Shown here one piece after another: positions 5,262 to 5,294 of a stretch of DNA of 5,294 nucleotides. The translations under genes and the position numbers were made by a program. Each line of letters begins with the position of its first letter. Position 1 is the stretch's first letter. This stretch comes from Pseudomonadota bacterium (GTDB lineage Bacteria; Pseudomonadota; Gammaproteobacteria; Burkholderiales; Gallionellaceae), in contig JAJXWG010000138.1 of NCBI GenBank assembly GCA_021781695.1, forward strand, positions 1-5,294, written 5' to 3'. The notes beneath the pieces are model-generated. The model saw only the letters and a program-made list of their open reading frames with translations. It was not told the DNA's origin and searched no databases.

Positions 5262-5294
5262 ATGAACCAACATGCACTACTGTTTTTTTTGCGC
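5262..5294 (+). CDS. start of a fourth hydrogenase-operon gene (partial, product unknown)
   Basis: ATG 5262 begins 13 bases after the small-subunit stop, with a strong AAGGAG Shine-Dalgarno at 5248-5253, eight bases upstream. Eleven codons remain before the window edge: MNQHALLFFLR. The hydrophobic start would suit a membrane protein. In group 1e operons the gene after the small subunit is Isp1, a cytochrome b-like subunit; in other operons it is a ferredoxin-like or large-subunit gene. Eleven residues cannot decide between them. The codons for FFL contain a run of eight T (5283-5290). Confidence 0.7.
   Translation, partial: MNQHALLFFLR

Noticed and set aside
5262..5294. Intrinsic terminator suggested by the T8 run
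   Set aside because: No GC-rich hairpin precedes the T run; the only nearby pairing is a four-base CATG repeat. The run lies in a new coding frame with a strong ribosome-binding site.

Overview
The window looks like chromosomal DNA of a Gram-negative proteobacterium. The GC-rich coding sequence, the PpsR and DbpA proteins, and a Tat-exported [NiFe] uptake-type hydrogenase point to a betaproteobacterial, possibly chemolithotrophic lineage. That placement is inference from gene content; no rRNA or other phylogenetic marker is present.

Layout: (1) 1-360, minus strand: the N-terminal 120 residues of PpsR, the regulator of phosphoenolpyruvate synthase, running off the left edge. (2) 461-1864, plus strand: a complete DbpA-type DEAD-box RNA helicase, divergent from ppsR across about 100 bp. 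(3) 2008-2527, minus strand: a two-gene module resembling a toxin-antitoxin pair. A DUF4258 (putative RelE-fold toxin) gene comes first and overlaps a 66-residue YgiT/MqsA-type zinc-finger gene by four bases. The DUF4258 gene carries a one-base frameshift; restoring one base rebuilds a normal 107-residue protein that ends exactly in the ATGA overlap. (4) 2597-3130, minus strand: a YgjP/DUF45-type zinc metallopeptidase. (5) 3280-5294, plus strand: the start of a [NiFe]-hydrogenase operon. It contains a HupD/HyaD maturation endopeptidase, a short protein made only of a HupH_C-type domain, the Tat-exported hydrogenase small subunit, and the first 11 codons of a fourth gene cut by the right edge. 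The first three genes are joined by two ATGA stop/start overlaps.

How the genes fit together: the three complete hydrogenase genes form one translationally coupled unit. The protease would trim the large-subunit precursor after Ni insertion, the HupH-like protein would assist small-subunit or Fe-S assembly, and the small subunit carries the electron-transfer Fe-S relay. The large subunit and the membrane electron acceptor should lie to the right. The small subunit has the ordinary proximal-cluster cysteine pattern (CTGC and GTCSSFGG), not the six-cysteine pattern of O2-tolerant enzymes.

The points most worth a second look are the frameshifted putative toxin beside an intact zinc-finger partner, the maturation-first gene order with a stand-alone HupH_C domain, and a perfect 20-bp palindrome just upstream of the small-subunit start. 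I found no clearly new system, no CRISPR array, no tRNA or rRNA gene and no insertion sequence.
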